A DNA stretch of 64,000 nucleotides from Pseudomonas putida (GCF_009883635.2 NZ_CP026115.2:744001-808000); one strand, 5' to 3'. Positions 39,392-47,957 are shown, numbered from the stretch's first letter. Notes: generated from the letters alone by a model not told the origin. Program-made: numbers and translations.

Positions 39392-41416
39392 GTGCTGCGT
39401 TCCCTCTCCACCCTGCTGCTCGGCTGCCTGCTGAGCACTCACCTGCTGGCCGCAGACCCTGCCCTCACCGAAGAACAACCCGCCGAACCGGAACCGGTGC
39501 TGCAAGGTGGCCTGCTCGGTGCCCTGGCCGACGGCCTGGACAGCGCCGCCCAGGAACTCGACCTTGACGCCCACCTGGTCGATGCCTGGCGCCTGCGCAC
39601 CGACCGTGCCGCCCAGGAAGTGGAACGCCTGGTCGACCGCCACTCGGCCAGCGATTCGCTACAACTGGCCGGCAACTTCATCCTGCTGACGCTGACCTGG
39701 GCCGCCAGCTTCGCCCTGCTGACCATGCTCGGCCGCTGGCTCAGCAAACGCCTGGCCGGCAGGCCGTGGCTGAGCGCGCGCAAACGCGCCAGCAGCCTGC
39801 TGGGCTACCTGCTGCCGTACACACTGCCGGCCCTCGCCAGCCTGCCGCTGACGCTGTACGTCAGCCGTTTCCTCGACCCTTCGATTGCCCGCGCCCTGGG
39901 CTTGAGCCTGGCCTACGCGACCAGCAGCGGCCTGTTCTCGACCTCGATCATCCTCTGCCTGATCACCCTGTTCGATGCTGGCCACAAGCGCGCGGCGGTG
40001 GCGGTGATCAAGCGCCTGGCACCGCGCCCGCTGTTCCTGATCGGTTTCCTCGCCGCCTGGAGCGACGCCTTGACCAGCCCGCAGATCGCCCGCCAGCTGG
40101 GCGGCAACATTACTGCCAGCGTCGCCGTGATCACCGGCCTGACCGCCACCTTGGTCTTCGCCAGCCTGATCATCCGCCTGCGCCGCCCGGTCGCCCACCT
40201 GATTCGCAACCGCAGCTACAAGGACCGCGTGCAGCACCGCGCCGTGCAAGAGACCCTGCGCATCTTCTCGGCGCTGTGGTACCTGCCGATCCTGTTAATG
40301 ATCCTGGTCTCGGCCATCCACCTGCTTGGCGCCGGCGAAGAAAGCCAGAAGGCGCTGCAGAACGCCTTGCTGACCACGGTGCTGCTGGTTTCCACCGTGT
40401 TTGTCAGCACCCTGCTGCAACATTTACTGGCGCCCCACGACAGCGATCCGACCCAGCGCGTGCGGCCCTACAAGGAACTGCTGCGCAGCCTGGCCCACGC
40501 GCTGCTGCGCATCGCCATGGCAGTGGCCTTCATCGAACTGCTGGGGCGCATCTGGGGCTTCTCGGTAATCGACTTCGCCTTGAGCAACAGCCTCGGCCAG
40601 GCGATCAGCAACTCGCTGTCGAGCATCGGCCTGATCCTGCTGGTCACCTGGCTGCTCTGGGTGGTGCTCGATACCGCCATCCAGGAAGCGCTCAAGCCCG
40701 CCGTCGGGCGCCGAGCCTCGCGCCAGCCGAGCACCCGGGTGCGCACCATCCTGCCGATGCTGCGCAACGCGGTGAAAGTCATCCTGATCGTCATCTGCAC
40801 CATCACCACCATGGCCAACCTGGGCATCAACGTCGCCCCATTGCTGGCCGGTGCCGGGGTGATCGGCCTGGCCATCGGCTTTGGCTCGCAGCAATTGGTG
40901 CAGGACGTGATCACCGGTCTGTTCATCCTGATCGAGGACACCATCTCGATCGGCGACTGGGTGGTGCTCGATTCCGGTCATGCCGGCACCGTCGAAAGCC
41001 TGACCATCCGCACCCTGCGCCTGCGCGACGGCAAGGGCTTCGTGCACTCGGTACCGTTTGGCCAGATCAAGGCCGTCACCAACCAGTCGCGGCAGTTCGC
41101 CTATGCGTTCTTCTCGGTACAGTTCACCTATGACAGCGACGTCGACGAGTCGCTGGGGCTGATCCATGAGGTGGGGCAGTCGATCAGCGAAGACCCTCTG
41201 CTGCGTATCAACCTGCAGGGGCCGCTGCAGGTGTTCGGGGTTGACCGCATGGACTTGAACGGCTTCGTGCTGACGGCGCAGTTCCGCACTATTTCCGGCG
41301 GACAGTATGCGGTGAGCCGGGCGTTCAACGAGCGGCTGAAGAAGCGCGTGGACCAGACTGACAATGTGAGCTTCGCCCAGGTGTATCCCATGCCGGTGCG
41401 GGGGATCTCAGCCTGA
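39392..41416 (+). CDS. Large MscS-family mechanosensitive channel
   Basis: A 674-residue membrane protein with a signal peptide (cut near LLAADPA), a periplasmic segment, about seven or more membrane helices, and a C-terminal MscS core. The pore helix reads PLLAGAGVIGLAIGFGSQQLVQDVITGLFI, followed by the beta domain EDTISIGDWVVLDSGHAGTVESLTIRTLRLRD. It would release solutes under hypo-osmotic tension. The end overlaps by 9 bases the end of the convergent methyltransferase gene. Confidence 0.93.
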   Translation: MLRSLSTLLLGCLLSTHLLAADPALTEEQPAEPEPVLQGGLLGALADGLDSAAQELDLDAHLVDAWRLRTDRAAQEVERLVDRHSASDSLQLAGNFILLTLTWAASFALLTMLGRWLSKRLAGRPWLSARKRASSLLGYLLPYTLPALASLPLTLYVSRFLDPSIARALGLSLAYATSSGLFSTSIILCLITLFDAGHKRAAVAVIKRLAPRPLFLIGFLAAWSDALTSPQIARQLGGNITASVAVITGLTATLVFASLIIRLRRPVAHLIRNRSYKDRVQHRAVQETLRIFSALWYLPILLMILVSAIHLLGAGEESQKALQNALLTTVLLVSTVFVSTLLQHLLAPHDSDPTQRVRPYKELLRSLAHALLRIAMAVAFIELLGRIWGFSVIDFALSNSLGQAISNSLSSIGLILLVTWLLWVVLDTAIQEALKPAVGRRASRQPSTRVRTILPMLRNAVKVILIVICTITTMANLGINVAPLLAGAGVIGLAIGFGSQQLVQDVITGLFILIEDTISIGDWVVLDSGHAGTVESLTIRTLRLRDGKGFVHSVPFGQIKAVTNQSRQFAYAFFSVQFTYDSDVDESLGLIHEVGQSISEDPLLRINLQGPLQVFGVDRMDLNGFVLTAQFRTISGGQYAVSRAFNERLKKRVDQTDNVSFAQVYPMPVRGISA

Positions 41417-42343
41417 TGTCGCCTGGCGGAACACCAAAGCCTTCAGCCCCCCCGCCGGATCCACATCCGGAAACTCCGGCGGGTTCTCCAGCCGCTCGAA
41501 GAAGGCCAGCGAAGGTGCCTGCTCGGCCATCCCCTCGATCAGAAACTCCGGCCCGATCCCCGGGTCGTTGACGCAGGCCAGCACCGTCCCACCCTCACTC
41601 AGCAATTCCGGCAGTCGCCGCAGGATCTTGGCGTAATCCTGGGTCAGCACGAAGCTGCCGCGCTGGAAGGTCGGCGGGTCGATGATGATCAGGTCGTAAG
41701 GCCCGTACTTGCGCACTTTGCCCCATGACTTGAACAGCTCATGCCCCAGGTAGGCGACCCGCGACGCATCGTGCCCGTTCAGCCGGTGGTTATCACGCCC
41801 CCGCGACAGCGCCGACTTGGCCATGTCCAGGTTCACCACCTGTTCGGCACCGCCAGCAATCGCCGCCACCGAGAAGCCGCAGGTGTATGCGAACAGGTTG
41901 AGCACGCGCTTGCCCGCCGCCTGCTCACGCACCCAGCGCCGGCCGTAGCGCATGTCGAGGAACAGGCCGTTGTTCTGCCGCACGCCCAGGTCGAGCAGAT
42001 AGGTCAGGCCATCCTCGATCACCTCACGCTGCTGGCAAGGCTCGCCCAGCAGCCATTGGCCCGGGCTGTCGGGCAGGTAACGGTGCTGGATGAGGATCGC
42101 CTGGCCGGTCCATTGCGGGCGTTCGGCCAGGTTGCGCAGCATGGCTTCCAGCTCGCCCAGCTGGCCCTCGGGCGGTTCGCGGAACAGCGCCACCGACAGC
42201 ACACCCTGCAGCCAGTCCACCGTGACCTGCTCCAGGCCCTCCCAGCAACGGCCGCGGCCGTGGAAGAGGCGGCGGGTTTCCGTGGGGGCGGGGTCAAGGG
42301 CAGCGAGCAGGTGCTGTTCGAGGGTGTGGATCGGTGAAGTCAT
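41408..42343 (-). CDS. Class I SAM-dependent methyltransferase (RlmI/RlmK-like)
   Basis: A 311-residue methyltransferase. The SAM-binding motif is RVLNLFAYTCGFSVAAIAGGAEQVVNLDMAKSAL, with the catalytic YDLIIIDPPTFQRGSFV (DPP motif) typical of rRNA cytosine-5 or guanine-N2 methyltransferases. It lacks an obvious PUA domain at the N-terminus, so the exact substrate is unclear. Start ATG 42343 was preferred over one four codons upstream. Confidence 0.85.
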   Translation of the reverse strand: MTSPIHTLEQHLLAALDPAPTETRRLFHGRGRCWEGLEQVTVDWLQGVLSVALFREPPEGQLGELEAMLRNLAERPQWTGQAILIQHRYLPDSPGQWLLGEPCQQREVIEDGLTYLLDLGVRQNNGLFLDMRYGRRWVREQAAGKRVLNLFAYTCGFSVAAIAGGAEQVVNLDMAKSALSRGRDNHRLNGHDASRVAYLGHELFKSWGKVRKYGPYDLIIIDPPTFQRGSFVLTQDYAKILRRLPELLSEGGTVLACVNDPGIGPEFLIEGMAEQAPSLAFFERLENPPEFPDVDPAGGLKALVFRQATSG

Positions 42344-42376
42344 GGCGGGTCGCAAGCAAGTGAAAAGGCCGCCATT

Positions 42377-43273
42377 CTACCCCTTGGCCGGCACTTGTGC
42401 AGAACGGAACCACCAGCCCTGCTGCATGCCCGCTGCCGCCAGCAGAATCAACGCCACCCCCAACCACTGCAAAGGCGCCAGGCGGTGCCCGAAGGCCACC
42501 CAGTCGACCAGGATCGCGGCAATCGGGTAGATGAACGACAACGCACCGGTCAGCGCCGTCGGCAGGCGCTGAATGGCGCTGTACAGCAGCACATACATCA
42601 ACCCGGTGTGGACCATGCCCAGGGTCACCAGGCTGGCCAGCGCCGACGGCTCGCCCGGCAGCCCGCCCAGCTTCACCCACGGCGCCAGCAGCAGCACCCC
42701 GGTGGCGACCTGAATCAACGCGATCAGGTGGGGTGGCGTGCCTTTCAGCCGTTTGATGATCAACGCGGCAATCGCATAGAGGAACGCCGCGCCCAGCGCC
42801 AGGCCAATGCCTTGCAGGTAGTCCTCACCACTGGCCTGCCCGGCGCCATGGGCACTGACGATCGCCAGCATGCCCAGGAATGCCACGCTCAGCCAGGTGA
42901 CCTTGGCGACGGTGATCTTCTCGCCCAGGAACAGCGCCGCCAGCCCCACGAGCATGAACGGCTGGACGTTGTACACCGCCGTGCCGATGGCAATCGACGC
43001 CCGCGAGTAGGAGGCGAACAGCAGCACCCAGTTACCGACGATGGCCACCCCACTGGCGATGGCCAGCAGGAATGCCGTCCGGGTGATCACGCCCGGTTTG
43101 AGAAAGCCGAACGCCGCGCAGATCGCCAGCAAGGTACCGGTACCGAACACGCAGCGCCAGAACACCACTTCCAGCACCGGCTGCCCCGACACCAGCACGA
43201 ACCAGCCGATGGTCCCGGAAATCAGCATGGCGGCAACCATTTCCAGCGAGCCACGGCGCAATGAACTGTCCAT
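42377..43273 (-). CDS. EamA/DMT-family exporter
   Basis: A 298-residue inner-membrane protein made of two EamA repeats of five helices each (residues about 8-140 and 150-285). Typical pieces are MLISGTIGWFVLVSGQPVLEVVFWRC and GMVHTGLMYVLLYSAIQRLPTALTGALSFIYPIAAILVD. The start at 43273 follows GGGAGGTG. It is divergent from the AsnC-type regulator across 133 bases, a common pairing of amino-acid exporter and regulator, so an amino acid is the likely substrate. Confidence 0.88.
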   Translation of the reverse strand: MDSSLRRGSLEMVAAMLISGTIGWFVLVSGQPVLEVVFWRCVFGTGTLLAICAAFGFLKPGVITRTAFLLAIASGVAIVGNWVLLFASYSRASIAIGTAVYNVQPFMLVGLAALFLGEKITVAKVTWLSVAFLGMLAIVSAHGAGQASGEDYLQGIGLALGAAFLYAIAALIIKRLKGTPPHLIALIQVATGVLLLAPWVKLGGLPGEPSALASLVTLGMVHTGLMYVLLYSAIQRLPTALTGALSFIYPIAAILVDWVAFGHRLAPLQWLGVALILLAAAGMQQGWWFRSAQVPAKG

Positions 43274-43406
43274 CTCACACCTCCCTTGGATGATGGACAT
43301 AGTATGCGGAGGGTCGCCGTGCACCTTCCAGCGGATATCCAAGGCATATCAGCCGGCTCACCTTTACTATCAAGGCAACTTTCCCGATTTGCCTGATGAG
43401 GTAACC

Positions 43407-43844
43407 ATGACCGACGCCATCGACCAACTGCTGATCAATGCCTTGATGGAAGATTCACGCCGCTCGCTCAAGGCCCTGGCGCAGATCAGCGGCCTCTCGG
43501 CCCCCAGCGTCAGCGAGCGCCTGCGCCGCCTCGAAGAACGCGGCGTACTGCGTGGCTACACCGTGGAAGTCGACCCGCGCAGCTTCGGCTACCAGTTGCA
43601 GGCGATCGTGCGCATTCGCCCGCTGCCGGGGCAGTTGCAGGAAGTGGAACGGCAGATCATCGCCATCCCCGAATTCACCGAGTGCGACAAGGTCACCGGC
43701 GAGGACTGCTTCATCGCACGGTTGCATGTGCGCTCGATGGAGCAGCTCGATACCCTGCTCGACCGCATCAATGTGCTGGCCGAAACCAACACCGCGATCA
43801 TCAAGAAGACCCCGGTGAAGCGACGGTTGCCGCCGATGGACTGA
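43407..43844 (+). CDS. Lrp/AsnC-family transcriptional regulator
   Basis: A 145-residue regulator: N-terminal helix-turn-helix (DQLLINALMEDSRRSLKALAQISGLSAPSVSERLRRLEERGVLRGY) and a C-terminal RAM effector-binding domain (EFTECDKVTGEDCFIARLHVRSMEQLDTLLDRI). ATG 43407 follows GATGAGGTAACC. A longer in-frame extension to 43041 overlaps the divergent exporter and is not used. It probably controls that exporter in response to an amino acid. Confidence 0.92.
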   Translation: MTDAIDQLLINALMEDSRRSLKALAQISGLSAPSVSERLRRLEERGVLRGYTVEVDPRSFGYQLQAIVRIRPLPGQLQEVERQIIAIPEFTECDKVTGEDCFIARLHVRSMEQLDTLLDRINVLAETNTAIIKKTPVKRRLPPMD

Positions 43845-43878
43845 GTGTATCCATTCAAATGGCAAACTGGCTAATTTT

Positions 43879-43925
43879 TGCACACAAGAATGTCACCATA
43901 GGTGCCATTTTTGTGTGCACTTTTT
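43879..43925 (+). terminator. Rho-independent terminator after the AsnC-type gene
   Basis: TGCACACAA (43879) and TTGTGTGCA (43911) form nine perfect pairs, followed by CTTTTT. A small CACC-ATA-GGTG hairpin sits inside the loop. Confidence 0.75.
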
Positions 43926-43967
43926 CCGGTAACGCCCCAATACGTTACACATCCCGCGCAACTAATT

Positions 43968-43983
43968 TTGACCAAATGATCAA
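43968..43983. promoter_or_regulatory. RutR-like operator upstream of the NCS1 permease
   Basis: TTGACC-AAAT-GATCAA differs from the E. coli RutR consensus TTGACCANNTGGTCAA at one position. It is the best match in the window. The rest of the 456-base gap 43845-44300 is AT-rich and holds only regulatory features. Confidence 0.55.
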
Positions 43984-44009
43984 CTAATCAGCCAACTAAA
44001 AATTTAAAC

Positions 44010-44025
44010 CTGTTCATTTGGTCAA
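44010..44025. promoter_or_regulatory. Second RutR-like box upstream of the NCS1 permease
   Basis: CTGTTC-ATTT-GGTCAA, 42 bases (four helical turns) from the first box; its core TCATTTGGTCAA is an exact inverted copy of part of that box. Confidence 0.5.
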
Positions 44026-44138
44026 CTTATATTTCCTTTATTTCATCAACTTAATTTTCAACTGCTTAGATTCAAACTAGTGGCTACCTGAGACTCGCTT
44101 TTTCCCTGGCATGGAACTCGCTTTTGTGTGTTCGTGTT

Positions 44139-44148
44139 TTGTATACAA
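44139..44148. promoter_or_regulatory. GntR-type box TTGTATACAA upstream of the NCS1 permease
   Basis: A perfect palindrome, extended to TTTGTATACAAA, identical to boxes at puuE and gcl. It ties the permease-racemase operon to the purine degradation regulon. Confidence 0.65.
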
Positions 44149-44300
44149 ACCCTGCGAAACATACACACAAGAACTCGCGACGCCGGTCCAACACCGGCCG
44201 CCGCGCCCAGAACCCAGTGATGCCAAGCTGCACCGACGAGATGGCGAGCCCGTGCGCATGCCCGCTCATCGCAGTCCACGTGCATCAGGAGCCTGCCGGA

Positions 44301-45833
44301 ATGAGTACCAGCCTCGACCTTGCCCCTGAACTATCCGTCGCCAGCACCAGCCCCTCTTCCACCCTTGCAGGCGAGATGCCGCCACTCGGCCTGAGCCCAC
44401 GCCTGCACAACCGCGACCTCGCACCCACCCGTATCGAAGGCCGCCGCTGGGGCCGCTACAGCATCTTTGCACTGTGGACCAACGATGTGCACAACATTGC
44501 CAACTACTCCTTCGCCATGGGCTTGTTCGCCCTTGGCCTGGGCGGCTGGCAGATCCTGCTGTCGCTGGCGATCGGCGCGGCACTGGTGTACTTCTTCATG
44601 AACCTGTCCGGTTACATGGGGCAGAAGACCGGGGTACCGTTCCCGGTGATCAGCCGCATCGCCTTCGGCATCCATGGCGCGCAGATCCCGGCGCTGATCC
44701 GTGCAGTCATCGCCATCGCCTGGTTCGGTATTCAGACCTACCTGGCCTCGGTGGTGCTGCGCGTGCTGCTCACCGCCGTGTGGCCGCAGGTCGCCGCCTA
44801 TGACCACGACAGCATCCTCGGCCTGTCGAGCCTGGGCTGGGTATGCTTCGTGGCGATCTGGCTGGTGCAGTTGGTGATCCTCGCCTACGGCATGGAGATG
44901 GTGCGCCGCTACGAGGCCTTCGCCGGCCCGGTGATCCTGCTGACCGTGGCCAGCCTGGCGGTGTTCATGTACTTCAAGGCCGATGCGCGCATCGCTTGGT
45001 CGGTGGCCGAGCCGCTGACCGGCTATGAGATGTGGCGCAACATCTTTGCCGGTGGTGCCCTGTGGCTGGCGATCTACGGCACCTTGGTGCTGAACTTCTG
45101 CGACTTCGCCCGCTCCTCGCCGTGCCGCAAGACCATCCGCGTCGGCAATTTCTGGGGCCTGCCGGTGAACATCCTGGTGTTCGCCATAATCACCGTGGTG
45201 CTGTGCGGCGCGCAGTTCCAGATCAACGGCCAGATCATCGACAGCCCGACCCAGATCGTCGCCAGCATCCCCAGCACCCCGTTCCTGGTGCTCGGCTGCC
45301 TGGCCTTCCTGATCGTCACCGTGGCGGTGAACATCATGGCCAACTTCGTCGCACCGGCATTCGTGCTGAGCAACCTGGCGCCCCGCCACCTCAACTTCCG
45401 CCGCGCCGGGCTGATCAGCGCGACCCTGGCGGTGCTGATCCTGCCCTGGAACCTCTACAACAGCCCGCTGGTGATCGTGTACTTCCTGTCCGGCCTGGGC
45501 GCCCTGCTCGGCCCGCTGTACGGGGTGATCATGGCCGACTACTGGCTGCTGCGCAAAGGCCGCATCAACGTGCCGGAGCTGTACACCGAGCACCCGACCG
45601 GCGCCTACCACTACAGCAAGGGCATCAACCTGCGTGCCGTGGTCGCCTTCGTGCCCGCTGCACTGCTGGCCATCATCCTGGCGCTGGTGCCGAACTTCCA
45701 CGGTATCGCGCCGTTCTCCTGGCTGATCGGCGCCGGCATCGCCGCTGCGGTGTACCTGTTGATCGCCCCGCGCAACCGCCAATACCACGATGTCAGCGGC
45801 GAGTGCATCGCCGTCGACCACAGCAGCCATTGA
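44301..45833 (+). CDS. NCS1-family permease (allantoin/hydantoin/cytosine type)
   Basis: A 510-residue permease of about 12 helices. The NCS1 signatures are WGRYSIFALWTNDVHNIANYSFAMGLF near residue 50 and PFPVISRIAFGIHGAQIPALIRAVIAIAWFGIQTYL, followed by NFCDFARSSPCRKTI. ATG 44301 follows AGGAG; the frame is open further upstream but runs through the TTGTATACAA box. The next gene, in the Asp/Glu racemase family, and the shared boxes favour allantoin or a related hydantoin as substrate (inference). Confidence 0.9.
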   Translation: MSTSLDLAPELSVASTSPSSTLAGEMPPLGLSPRLHNRDLAPTRIEGRRWGRYSIFALWTNDVHNIANYSFAMGLFALGLGGWQILLSLAIGAALVYFFMNLSGYMGQKTGVPFPVISRIAFGIHGAQIPALIRAVIAIAWFGIQTYLASVVLRVLLTAVWPQVAAYDHDSILGLSSLGWVCFVAIWLVQLVILAYGMEMVRRYEAFAGPVILLTVASLAVFMYFKADARIAWSVAEPLTGYEMWRNIFAGGALWLAIYGTLVLNFCDFARSSPCRKTIRVGNFWGLPVNILVFAIITVVLCGAQFQINGQIIDSPTQIVASIPSTPFLVLGCLAFLIVTVAVNIMANFVAPAFVLSNLAPRHLNFRRAGLISATLAVLILPWNLYNSPLVIVYFLSGLGALLGPLYGVIMADYWLLRKGRINVPELYTEHPTGAYHYSKGINLRAVVAFVPAALLAIILALVPNFHGIAPFSWLIGAGIAAAVYLLIAPRNRQYHDVSGECIAVDHSSH

Positions 45834-45849
45834 TCAAGGAGGACTGCCC

Positions 45850-46578
45850 ATGCGTATTCTGATCGCCAACGTCAACACCACCGAAGCCATCACCGAGGCC
45901 ATCGCCGAACAAGCGCGCAGCGTCGCCGCGCCCGGCACGGAGATCATCGGCCTGACCCCCTGGTTCGGCGCCGAGTCGGTGGAGGGTAATTTCGAGAGCT
46001 ACCTGGCTGCCATCGCCGTGATGGACCGGGTGCTGGCCTACGACGGCCCTTACGATGCCGTGATCCAGGCCGGCTACGGCGAGCATGGCCGCGAAGGCCT
46101 GCAGGAGCTGCTCAACGTACCGGTGGTGGACATCACCGATGCCGCCGCCAGCACCGCCATGTACCTGGGTCATGCCTATTCGGTGGTGACCACCCTGGAC
46201 CGCACCGTGCCGCTGATCGAAGACCGCCTGAAGCTGTCCGGGTTGTATGACCGCTGCGCCTCGGTACGGGCCAGTGGCCTGGCTGTGCTGGAACTGGAAG
46301 AAGACCCGCTACGCGCGGTGGAGGCCATCGTCGAGCAGGCCGAACGTGCCGTGCGTGACGACAAGGCCGAGGTGATCTGCCTGGGCTGCGGCGGCATGGC
46401 CGGGCTGGATGAGCAGATTCGCCAGCGTACCGGGGTACCGGTGGTCGATGGCGTGAGCGCGGCGGTGACCATGGCCGAGGCGCTGGTACGGATGGGGCTC
46501 AGCACCTCCAAGGTACGCACCTATGCCACACCGCGGGCGAAGAAGGTGGTGGGCTGGCCGATGAAGTTCGGCCGTTAG
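45850..46578 (+). CDS. Asp/Glu racemase superfamily protein, hydantoin/allantoin racemase-like
   Basis: A 242-residue protein. The N-terminus MRILIANVNTTEAITEAI and the motif EVICLGCGGMAGLDEQI with the second catalytic cysteine match hydantoin and allantoin racemases. At the position of the first catalytic cysteine (usually ACFGDPG) it has QAGYGEHG, so that cysteine is replaced by glycine. The gene follows the NCS1 permease by 16 bases and is surely co-transcribed. It may racemise allantoin for the stereospecific PuuE, or, with a single cysteine, do something else. Confidence 0.8.
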   Translation: MRILIANVNTTEAITEAIAEQARSVAAPGTEIIGLTPWFGAESVEGNFESYLAAIAVMDRVLAYDGPYDAVIQAGYGEHGREGLQELLNVPVVDITDAAASTAMYLGHAYSVVTTLDRTVPLIEDRLKLSGLYDRCASVRASGLAVLELEEDPLRAVEAIVEQAERAVRDDKAEVICLGCGGMAGLDEQIRQRTGVPVVDGVSAAVTMAEALVRMGLSTSKVRTYATPRAKKVVGWPMKFGR

Positions 46579-46592
46579 CCGCTTGGCCTTTC

Positions 46593-46620
46593 CTGCAGGG
46601 TCGCGCTGGCCCTGCAGGAG
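46593..46620 (+). terminator. Hairpin after the racemase-like gene
   Basis: CCTGCAGGG and CCCTGCAGG form nine pairs around a nine-base loop. No T-run follows, so termination is uncertain; it lies between convergent genes. Confidence 0.45.
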
Positions 46621-46624
46621 TGGA

Positions 46625-47287
46625 TCAGGTCGGGCAGCTATGGGCACCGCCATTCAGGCCCTGGCGGACGTTACGGCTGAGCAGGCTGGCCTTGCCGTCG
46701 TGCCAGGTCAGGGTGAGGACGTAGAGGGTATCGAAATCGTCGCCGCTCCACTCCTGGGTGATCACCCGATCATCGCCCAATGCCTTGCCGGCCACGGTAT
46801 TGATCAGCTCTGGCAGATAGCCATGGGACCAGGCGGTGTAGACGGTGGCATTACGGTACTTCTCGCTGAGCAGTTCGTCGGCGAGTTCGTCGGTGTCGTT
46901 GGCGCCGAAGTCGATGTTGACCGGCAACCCCAGGCGAATGGCGCTGGGGGTAATGGTCATCAACGGGCGGATGTAGCTGTAGCTCTGGTCCTGACTGCCT
47001 TCCTCGACGTGCCGCGAGGGGTTGGCGGCGAATACGTAATCCGCTTTGCCGAAACGCTCCGGCAGCAAGGTGGCCAGGTCCAGCGCACGGTTGAGCCCCT
47101 GGCAATTCAGTTGCCCCAGGCCTTCACCGGGCTTTTCGGCATGGCGCAGGAATACCAGCGTCTGGGTGCCATCGACCGGTTGAGCACGGCTCTCGACCAC
47201 TTCCAGTGTCAGCGGCACAGCCGCGGCGACGAGGGCCACGCTGAGCAACAGGTGACGGCGACGTCGAAGGAAAGATGGCAACTTCAT
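46625..47287 (-). CDS. Membrane-anchored or periplasmic histidine phosphatase family protein
   Basis: A 220-residue protein with a basic start and one hydrophobic segment (FLRRRRHLLLSVALVAAAVPLTLEVV), either a signal peptide or an anchor. The catalytic motif is TLVFLRHAEKPG (RHG-type), and a later histidine occurs in VYTAWSHGYLPELI. The substrate is unknown. Start ATG 47287 gives the best N-terminus; a frame extending 24 codons upstream is unlikely. Confidence 0.82.
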   Translation of the reverse strand: MKLPSFLRRRRHLLLSVALVAAAVPLTLEVVESRAQPVDGTQTLVFLRHAEKPGEGLGQLNCQGLNRALDLATLLPERFGKADYVFAANPSRHVEEGSQDQSYSYIRPLMTITPSAIRLGLPVNIDFGANDTDELADELLSEKYRNATVYTAWSHGYLPELINTVAGKALGDDRVITQEWSGDDFDTLYVLTLTWHDGKASLLSRNVRQGLNGGAHSCPT

Positions 47288-47518
47288 GTAGGCAGGCTCT
47301 TGTGGCAATAGGTAGCTGGATACCCGCCACATTGCCCTGCGGCCTATGCCGCAAGGCAATCCGTGTTAGTGATTGCCATCCTTGGCAACGAGCAGGACTC
47401 AGAGTGTCCGCAACCCGTTTGGTTCCTCCTTGAGTGTGGATGCCGTTCCCTAGGCAAGGATTACGTTAGAGCAGGAGTGTTGCGGAAATATGTCCGCCTT
47501 GGGAGTTACATCGCTTAT

Positions 47519-47573
47519 GAGATCGAGCGCCGCCCGCGCGGCGCATCGCGAGCTTTGCTCGCTCCTACATTTG
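47519..47573 (+). repeat. 55-bp inverted repeat, left copy
   Basis: A 55-base unit starting GAGATCGAGCGCCGCCCGCG matches the reverse complement of 47691-47745 with one mismatch. Each copy contains two hairpins (GCGCCGC-CCGC-GCGGCGC and GCGAGC-TTT-GCTCGC), as in REP-type elements. The preceding stretch 47288-47518 shows nothing recognisable. Confidence 0.85.
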
Positions 47574-47690
47574 TTTTTGGCCAGTAACGCCTGTGGCAGA
47601 CGCGCGCGACCGTCTTGTTGGTACGACGCGATATCGCGCCATGCGCCAAGGCGTTCGCGCGCAAATCCCACCGGAATAATTGGCGCGAAA

Positions 47691-47745
47691 CAAACGTAGG
47701 AGCGAGCAAAGCTCGCGATGCGCCGCGCGGGCGGCGCTCGATCTC
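47691..47745 (-). repeat. 55-bp inverted repeat, right copy
   Basis: Reverse-complement partner of 47519-47573, 54 of 55 identical. The pair ends about 50 bases before the broken FKBP gene. Confidence 0.85.
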
Positions 47746-47792
47746 ACAGACGCTACATCTCTCAAGGCAAACACCTACCAGCCCCACCGCCA

Positions 47793-47948
47793 TCAATCAT
47801 CCCGCGTCAGCACTTCCAGCAATTCGATCTCGAAGGTCAGGTCCGAATTCGGCGGAATAGCCCCCACGCTGCGCTCGCCATACCCCAGGTGCGCCGGCAC
47901 CTGCAGCTTGCGCTTGCCGCCCACGCGCATGCCCATCAGCCCCTGGTC
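47793..47948 (-). pseudogene. FKBP-type peptidyl-prolyl isomerase, 3' fragment
   Basis: On the minus strand this encodes [20 protein letters not shown], then [20 protein letters not shown] and LLEVLTRDD, the C-terminal half of a small FKBP domain (strand, GYG loop, [14 protein letters not shown]). The 5' half is at 56150-56337. Joined at the shared sequence the two give an uninterrupted protein of about 112 residues. The integrated element separates them, so this half has no native start. Confidence 0.9.
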
Positions 47949-47957
47949 ACAGCCTTT
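47944..47957 (+). other. Left attachment site of the integrated element
   Basis: TGGTCaCAGCCTTT, repeated with one mismatch (TGGTCcCAGCCTTT) at 56150-56163. Up to the TC at 47947-47948 the bases are chromosomal; from A47949 on they belong to the element. Confidence 0.8.

Noticed and set aside
44124..44300. N-terminal extension of the NCS1 permease from the upstream ATG
   Set aside because: The extension is basic, not permease-like, and covers the TTGTATACAA box; ATG 44301 has a proper Shine-Dalgarno.
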